Shown here in pieces: positions 33,914 to 38,778 of a DNA stretch of 38,778 bases. A program made the position numbers and the translations under genes. A model generated the notes under the pieces. It was not told where the DNA came from. It saw only the letters and a list, made by a program, of their open reading frames with translations, and searched no databases. Numbering within the stretch: position 1 is the first letter of the stretch; the number at the start of each line of letters is the position of its first letter. Source of the stretch: Cyanobacteria bacterium SW_9_44_58 (GTDB lineage Bacteria; Cyanobacteriota; Cyanobacteriia; Cyanobacteriales; Rubidibacteraceae); the NCBI GenBank assembly GCA_003021905.1, contig PXPI01000118.1, forward strand, positions 1 to 38,778, written 5' to 3'.

Positions 33914-35503
33914 TTAATGTTGCCAGGAAATTTTTAAGCTGCTGGGTTCTCCCCAATTTCCTTCTACTTTGATGCCGCGTCCATTAGCATGGAGATGACG
34001 AATAATTTTATAAATAGCTTCTACTTTTTCCGGGGCATTCACTTTTTCAGCAATTTGAGATAGGGAAAGGGGAGCGGATTCTGCTTGCAACAGGGCAACC
34101 ACTTGCCGTTGCAACTCTAAGATGGAAGCGGCTGCTTTCTTCCCGGCTTCCACACCCGGTTGATGATAGGCATTGATATTGACGAGAGAGGCGTATAAAC
34201 CCACAGCGCGATCGTATAATGCAATTAAAGCACCAACAATACGCGGGGTTACCTCATCAACGGTAATGGTAATCGAGTCGCGATAATTATCGTATAGTGC
34301 TAAGCGGGTACCTTGCAGCAATCCCGACAGAAAATCTCCTGAGGTTGCCCCTTCTTCCACTTCTGGAGAGTCTCCCTCACGGTCTTTTAGGACTTCAATG
34401 AAGGTGGCGAAAAAGTTGGGAACCCCTTCTCGCAACTGCTGCACATATGCATGTTGGTCTGTGGTTCCTTTGTTCCCATAAACGGCAATTCCCTGATAAA
34501 CCGTATTGCCGTCCAAGTCTTTTTCTTTGCCTAACGACTCCATCACCAACTGTTGTAAATAACGGGAAAACAGACTTAGGCTATCCTTGTAAGGAAGAAC
34601 CACCATATCTTTTTCTCCCTTGCCATTGCCGGCAGCATACCAAGATAAACTTAGCAATGCCGCGGGATTTTCCTTTAAAGTTGTTTTCCGAGTCAGGTCG
34701 TCCATGGTTTTGGCACCTTCTAAAATAACATCAATATCAATGCTTTGTAACGCTGCTGGCACTAACCCCACTGCCGACATTTCTGAGGTTCGGCCTCCCA
34801 CCCAATCATGCATAGGAAATGTTGTAATCCAGCCTTCGGTTTTGGCCATTTGTTCCAGTTTCGACCCTTTCCCAGTAATGGCAACGGCATGAGACCCAAA
34901 ATCTAAGTTTTGCACTTGGTAAGCCTTTTTGATTTCCACCATGCCGTTACGAGTTTCAGGGGTTCCCCCAGACTTAGAAATGACTAAAACTAAACTGGTT
35001 GATAAACGATCGCGCAGTTGTTCTAATAGACGATCAATGCCTGCGGGATCTGTATTATCAATAAAGTGAAGATTCAACGGGGCATCTAAAGGCGCTAAGG
35101 CTTGCGAGACAAACTGCGGTCCCAATGCTGACCCGCCAATGCCAATAGAAATCACATCAGTAAAACGGGTTTCTCGCGGGGGATGAATATACCCGCTATG
35201 AACCTGGGCGGCAAAGGCTTTAATGCGTTCTAAGGTGTCAGTAATTTCTGCTTTTAATTCTGCATTTGGGGCGAGATCCGGATTGCGCAACCAATAGTGG
35301 CCGACCATTCGGTCTTCATCAGGATTGGCAATTGCCCCTGCTTCTAAATCGGCCATATCCTGGAAAGCCTTTTGAAACTTCGGTTGCATTTGCTGAACAA
35401 ACTCATCTGAGAAACGCATCCGGCTAATATCTAGATAAAAGTTTAAGTCTGGATCATAATATAGCCAGTCTTGATAGCGTTGCCATAGTGGGGCTTTATC
35501 CAT
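33914..35503 (-). CDS. pgi: Glucose-6-phosphate isomerase
   Basis: Pgi interconverts glucose-6-phosphate and fructose-6-phosphate in sugar metabolism. ATG 35503 (529 residues) follows AAGAGG; a further in-frame start nine codons upstream is less likely. The sugar-phosphate isomerase motifs are present: [17 protein letters not shown] near 118-134, [14 protein letters not shown] near 178, the catalytic Glu region [13 protein letters not shown], and the C-terminal [18 protein letters not shown] with the catalytic Lys. It lies downstream of rnhB on the same strand. A ROK glucokinase, which supplies glucose-6-phosphate, is on the other side of rnhB. Confidence 0.97.
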   Translation of the reverse strand: MDKAPLWQRYQDWLYYDPDLNFYLDISRMRFSDEFVQQMQPKFQKAFQDMADLEAGAIANPDEDRMVGHYWLRNPDLAPNAELKAEITDTLERIKAFAAQVHSGYIHPPRETRFTDVISIGIGGSALGPQFVSQALAPLDAPLNLHFIDNTDPAGIDRLLEQLRDRLSTSLVLVISKSGGTPETRNGMVEIKKAYQVQNLDFGSHAVAITGKGSKLEQMAKTEGWITTFPMHDWVGGRTSEMSAVGLVPAALQSIDIDVILEGAKTMDDLTRKTTLKENPAALLSLSWYAAGNGKGEKDMVVLPYKDSLSLFSRYLQQLVMESLGKEKDLDGNTVYQGIAVYGNKGTTDQHAYVQQLREGVPNFFATFIEVLKDREGDSPEVEEGATSGDFLSGLLQGTRLALYDNYRDSITITVDEVTPRIVGALIALYDRAVGLYASLVNINAYHQPGVEAGKKAAASILELQRQVVALLQAESAPLSLSQIAEKVNAPEKVEAIYKIIRHLHANGRGIKVEGNWGEPSSLKISWQH

Positions 35504-35595
35504 AATTCCTCTTCTCAATTGTTCTCTCACAATGGCTAGTTTAACTGTTACTTCTCGCGAAGTTGAAGAAAATCCGGAAAAGGGTTGCTTTTCAG

Positions 35596-36213
35596 TTACC
35601 GATTAACCCGACAAGGGCGAAAAGAAAGCCGATGTTGAGGAGAAGGACCATATTTTTCCAATGCTATCCGATGAGCCGCAGTACCATATCCTTTATTGGC
35701 AGCCAAGTGATACTCAGGATACTGGTTTGCCCAAAGACTGACAATCAAGTCATCGCGCCAAACCTTAGCAATAATGCTGGCAGCGGCAATGAGGCGCGAT
35801 CGCGCATCCCCTTGTCTTAAATTGATTTGGGTAATACTGAGATCAGGCAGGCTAAACCGACCATCCACAAAACAGAGACTCGGCGGCGGCTCTAATTTAT
35901 CAACAGCCCGTTTCATCCCCAATAAAGAGGCTTGCAAAATATTGATTTCGTCAATTTCCTTAGCTTTAGCGTAACCAATGCGCCAATCCGCCGCAATCAT
36001 TTTAATTTCTTCCGCCAACTCTCGGCGTCGTTTCGGAGAGAGTTTTTTGCTATTTTTGGCGGCGATTTCATTCAACTGCGATAACTCGGAAATTGATATC
36101 GCCACTGTTGCCGCGACCACTGGGCCAAATAATGCCCCTCTTCCTACCTCATCTACGCCTGCCACAAGGATAGCAGGAGGCATTTTGCTCAGTGTCTGTT
36201 CTTCGATACTCAT
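35596..36213 (-). CDS. rnhB: Ribonuclease HII
   Basis: RNase HII removes ribonucleotides and primer RNA from DNA. The 205-residue protein has the catalytic D21-E22 in [14 protein letters not shown], a later Asp in CFVDGRF, and the [13 protein letters not shown] segment that carries the fourth acidic residue. Length and order are normal. It is transcribed away from the glucokinase gene, with only 45 bp between the starts, and toward pgi, 92 bp downstream. Confidence 0.95.
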   Translation of the reverse strand: MSIEEQTLSKMPPAILVAGVDEVGRGALFGPVVAATVAISISELSQLNEIAAKNSKKLSPKRRRELAEEIKMIAADWRIGYAKAKEIDEINILQASLLGMKRAVDKLEPPPSLCFVDGRFSLPDLSITQINLRQGDARSRLIAAASIIAKVWRDDLIVSLWANQYPEYHLAANKGYGTAAHRIALEKYGPSPQHRLSFRPCRVNR

Positions 36214-36258
36214 GCCGGAATGCGATAATGATCAGTTGTTGAGGGTTAATTATTTATT

Positions 36259-37170
36259 GTGCAACAACCAACAGTTCTTGGCATCGATTTAGGGGGAACT
36301 GCCATAAAAGTAGGGCAGTTTCTAGTAGATGGCACTTGTATTAATTATCTGACTGTTCCGACACCGCAACCGCCTCATTGGGAAGATGTGGTTGAACGAA
36401 TTAGCACGGCGGTGCAACAACTGGATCCTGAAAAAAGAAGTTGCGCGATCGGGATTGGAACCCCAGGGCCTACCGATGCTAGCGGCCGTATTGCCCTTCT
36501 TGCCATCAATCTCCCCGGATGGCGCAATGTTCCCCTTGCTGACTTGTTAGAAGCCAAACTTAAACTTCCTGCCATTGTTGGCAATGATGCCAACTGTGCC
36601 GGATTAGGAGAATCATGGCTCGGTGCTGGAGCTCATGTCAACAATCTTATTCTCTTAACCTTGGGAACAGGTGTGGGTGGGGCAATCATCCTGAATAATG
36701 AACTATTTACCGGTCCTTATGGCGCAGCTGGAGAATTAGGATTAATCACCCTTAATCCCCAAGGCGATCCCTGTAATAGCGGCAATCATGGCTCTCTGGA
36801 ACAACATTTATGTGTGCAAGCCATCCAACGGCAAACTCAGAAAACCCCAACCGAATTAGCAGAATTAGCCCAAGCCGGAGACAAAAGCGCTCTTGCTTTT
36901 TGGGAAAAATATGGACAAGACTTAGGGGCTGGGTTAGCCAGTTTAATTTATGTTCTTACCCCCGAAGCCATTATTATTGGTGGGGGAATCAGTGCCAGTG
37001 CAGAATTTTTCCTTCCCGCAACTTGGCAAGAAATTGAAAAGCGAGTGGTGATGAACTCCCGAATGAAGCTGCAGCTTTTAACCGCAGAACTGGGAAACCA
37101 AGCCGGTATGGTTGGCGCTGCAAAATTGGCTTGGGAGAAAATGCGAACAAGAAATTCTCATCAGAATTAA
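36259..37170 (+). CDS. ROK-family glucokinase
   Basis: This 303-residue ROK kinase likely phosphorylates glucose with ATP. The phosphate loop is GIDLGGTAIK (8-17), the catalytic Asp is D110 in VGNDANCAG, and GTGVGGAI marks the nucleotide region. The ROK zinc motif, normally CxCGxxGCxE, here reads CNSGNHGSLE, so only one of three cysteines remains; many cyanobacterial members show similar loss, from memory. The start is GTG 36259. It diverges from rnhB by 45 bp. pgi nearby uses its product. Sugar specificity is inferred. Confidence 0.88.
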   Translation: MQQPTVLGIDLGGTAIKVGQFLVDGTCINYLTVPTPQPPHWEDVVERISTAVQQLDPEKRSCAIGIGTPGPTDASGRIALLAINLPGWRNVPLADLLEAKLKLPAIVGNDANCAGLGESWLGAGAHVNNLILLTLGTGVGGAIILNNELFTGPYGAAGELGLITLNPQGDPCNSGNHGSLEQHLCVQAIQRQTQKTPTELAELAQAGDKSALAFWEKYGQDLGAGLASLIYVLTPEAIIIGGGISASAEFFLPATWQEIEKRVVMNSRMKLQLLTAELGNQAGMVGAAKLAWEKMRTRNSHQN

Positions 37171-37186
37171 TTTTCACCCACCTACA

Positions 37187-37633
37187 TTATTGCCAAAGTT
37201 CTTTCAAGGGCCCACTTTCTCCATAGATAGGATCTTTTGGCGGCAGGGCAACTGCTTCGATGTTTTTCTTGGCTTGCTCGCGTTCTTCGGGCTTGGCAAC
37301 CTTTGTATCTAGCGGTTGCTTGGGTGGATAGGCACCAACGACGCTAAAGTCAGGAGAGGAGTTGACTCGCTTGTGGGCTACCCCTGCTGGAATAACGACT
37401 GCATCCCCGGCTTGAATTTCTTGAGTAATGCCGGATTCGCCCCCAAACTGAATGGTCGCGGAACCACCGTAACATCCCAGGACTTCGTGAGCTTGGCTAT
37501 GGTAGTGATGATAGGGAAAAACGCCGTTTCGCCAGGAATTTCGCCAGACATTTTTCTCAAACAGTTGCTCGAACTGCGAAGCGAGCTCGGAATTGGCGAC
37601 AGAGACATCGATCGCGCTCGGATACAGTGACAT
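37187..37633 (-). pseudogene. Cupin, N-terminus cut by an IS605-derived insertion
   Basis: The product is a single-domain cupin with the metal motif PYHHYHSQAHEVLG and IPAGVAHKRVN, ending KDPIYGESGPLKELW, like small cyanobacterial cupins of unknown function. The frame starts at ATG 37633, and this ATG lies inside the right end (GTATGTCA) of the small element at 37627-37818. Relatives carry about 15-20 more N-terminal residues before LYPSAID, and these are not found beyond the element. The fold core seems whole (148 residues), so a product from the element-supplied start is possible; otherwise it is a pseudogene. Confidence 0.75.
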
Positions 37634-37818
37634 ACTTCCCAACTAATCCTTCGATGTAGTCGGGGCTTCTCACCAACTCCAGCTTTTGCTTCGGATACTC
37701 GATGAGCTTTATTTTACTTCTCCCGGATGCCCCTCGGTCGAAGGTTTTCAGAAAATTAATGATTCATCTACGACTAAATTAAAATTGTAGTCGTAGGATT
37801 CTCAGCCCTCTTGCTAAA
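37627..37818 (-). mobile_element. IS605-derived non-autonomous element, copy 2
   Basis: Over the first 122 bp it is nearly identical to the element at 28288, and it shares the distal segment (TGTAGTCGTAGGATTCTCAG, then CCCTCTTGCTAAA). The middle differs: the long palindrome of copy 1 is degraded here (CAGAAAATTAATGATTCATC replaces the left arm). It separates the truncated cupin from a broken MBL-fold gene, so insertion or later deletion removed the 5' ends of both. Confidence 0.87.
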
Positions 37819-38443
37819 ACTTAAATCGGGTCCCCTTAGTAATGCAATGAAATCATTGTTACGGATAAAAAGACAATTTACCGATTTAGCTCCAAATGAA
37901 ATACCTTCTTTTCCCGGCATAACTTGGAGTTTATATTGTAATGCATACCGAAAATTTAGTGAAAGTAATAATCTTAGTTTAGTTACTTTTCTAAAATTAA
38001 AAGAAACAACTTTTATCATCCCAAGTGACTTAGAAAAAGCTGGTTGGGAAGAGCTTCTTAAAAATTATATAACATTTCCCAGTCAGGTGAGGTACAGAAA
38101 AATAGGTACAAAAACGCCCTAAAGCTTAAACGGTGTACTCCATGAGTTCAATAATTGCTATAGTTTCCAACAAGAATTAAGAAAAGTCGATTATTTTATA
38201 GCTTCACATCATGGTCGAGAGAATGGATACTGCAAACAAGTTTTTGATTACTGTAATCCTAAAGCAATTATCATGTCTGATGGACCTAAACAATATAACA
38301 CTCAGGAAACTACAGGTATATATGCAAAACATGCTTCAGGTATCACATATCAAGGTAAAAAACGCTATGTATTAACAACTCGAACAGACGGAGCTATTTG
38401 TTGGGAAACGAATAGATTTGGAATAGCTAATTTAAAGCAATAA
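37819..38443 (+). pseudogene. MBL-fold (ComEC/Rec2-like) hydrolase, 5'-truncated and interrupted
   Basis: The frame enters from the IS605-derived element with no native start. It reads NNLSLVTFLKLKETTFIIPS, then DLEKAGWEELLKN, then about 33 odd codons containing TAA at 38120-38122. The same frame resumes with SFQQELRKVDYFIASHHGRE and ends at TAA 38441. The HHGRE segment with DLEKAGWE is typical of ComEC-like metallo-beta-lactamase proteins, often found in defence islands. In relatives LLKN and FQQEL are adjacent, as far as I recall, so about 100 bp seem inserted. The N-terminal HxHxDH region is missing. Confidence 0.75.
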
Positions 38444-38486
38444 CCATGTTATCAAACTGGAAGTTTCCAACGTTTGTTATTTTCTT

Positions 38487-38600
38487 CTAAAGGAGAGTTA
38501 TCTGGATATCTAAAGCATTTTGAATTAATTTTTCATCTGTCATGCTTTCAAGTCTTTTCCAGTTTGTTTGATTTCTGGCAATTGCATCTTCACAAGTCAT
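38487..38600 (-). pseudogene. Fragment of a small antitoxin-like protein
   Basis: The 37-codon frame from ATG 38600 reads NWKRLESMTDEKLIQNALD, the helix common in BrnA-like and related antitoxins. It then loses frame; a +1 shift at about 38502 gives YPDNSPLEENNKRWKLPV, which looks like the true C-terminus. No toxin gene is next to it inside the window. It is a probable relic of a toxin-antitoxin pair, with low certainty on the family. Confidence 0.45.
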
Positions 38601-38682
38601 TGATTCTTCGTCTTTACGATATTATTTTATGACAAAATTTGATTTAAATCTAAAGTAAAATTAGGCAATATATTTTCCCCTG

Positions 38683-38778
38683 AGAGACTGTTCCTAAAGA
38701 AAATATAAAGAAGAGGCGCGATCGTTGATAACAAGGGTCAAACTTGAAATAGATGCAACGATTCGCTATTAAAATGAC
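38683..38778. repeat. Right copy of the 96-bp terminal inverted repeat
   Basis: This is the exact reverse complement of bases 1-96. The unique sequence ends at 38682, and the repeat begins AGAGACTGTTCCTAAAG. The T/A-rich sequence inward contains no gene beyond the antitoxin-like fragment. Confidence 0.95.

Noticed and set aside
6966-38443. Stop-codon reassignment explaining the in-frame stops
   Set aside because: All three stop codons occur as interruptions while other genes end normally with the same codons, so reassignment is not consistent.
1-38778. CRISPR array
   Set aside because: I saw no series of regularly spaced repeats; the only tandem repeat is the 26-bp duplication at 22608.
1-38778. 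Linear phage or plasmid with terminal inverted repeats
   Set aside because: The content is chromosomal housekeeping genes with no replication or virion genes; the repeat edges look like insertion-sequence junctions.

Overview
The window reads as one stretch of a cyanobacterial chromosome. The evidence is more than 20 copies of the HIP1 octamer GCGATCGC, an NtcA-type nitrogen-control promoter, a copy of the cyanobacterial small RNA Yfr1 upstream of trxA, and families typical of cyanobacteria (COP23, KGK domain, Ycf52-like GNAT, DUF2993, IS605-type TnpB elements). Base composition, HIP1 density and mainly single-gene housekeeping content suggest a unicellular or colonial lineage, but I cannot name the species. 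Both ends carry the same 96-bp sequence in inverted orientation, so this is probably an assembly contig broken inside two copies of a dispersed repeat.

Layout. 0.2-2.4 kb: a nitrogen module on the minus strand (formate/nitrite-type channel, cyanase, NtcA promoter) plus an unlisted 50-codon membrane-protein ORF. 2.4-6.9 kb: plus-strand housekeeping genes (small conserved ORF, dihydroorotase-like protein, TnpB relic, signal peptidase I, COP23 protein, bisphosphate nucleotidase). 6.9-11.1 kb: the accessory core, with a dynamin-like GTPase gene split by one stop codon, four tandem KGK-domain paralogues and an HNH nuclease. 11.6-16.5 kb: an ABC exporter, a GT39-type membrane glycosyltransferase and a phosphoribosyltransferase. 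16.6-23.4 kb: small ORFs, FKBP isomerase with rpsU, hydrolase, GNAT, tRNA-Pro, DUF2993, tandem Usp, a broken methyltransferase and a TPMT-like methyltransferase. 23.5-28.2 kb: PfpI-like protein, pgsA, plsY and a DCC protein (phospholipid synthesis cluster), hydrolase, VOC protein, a degraded DUF89 gene and tRNA-Gly. 28.3-33.4 kb: IS605-derived small element, LOG-family protein, trxA, Yfr1, a DUF2079 membrane protein and a decayed IS605-type element. 33.5-37.2 kb: small ORF, pgi, rnhB and a ROK glucokinase (pgi and the glucokinase both handle glucose-6-phosphate). 37.2-38.8 kb: a wreck zone with a cupin truncated by a second IS605-derived small element, a broken MBL-fold gene and an antitoxin-like fragment.

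The main themes are: a compact NtcA-driven cyanate module; an undescribed-looking array of dynamin-like GTPase, four KGK proteins and HNH nuclease; Yfr1 in its known neighbourhood; and active decay. Five genes carry single in-frame stops, using all three stop codons, and IS605-type ends have repeatedly supplied new start or stop codons to neighbouring genes.
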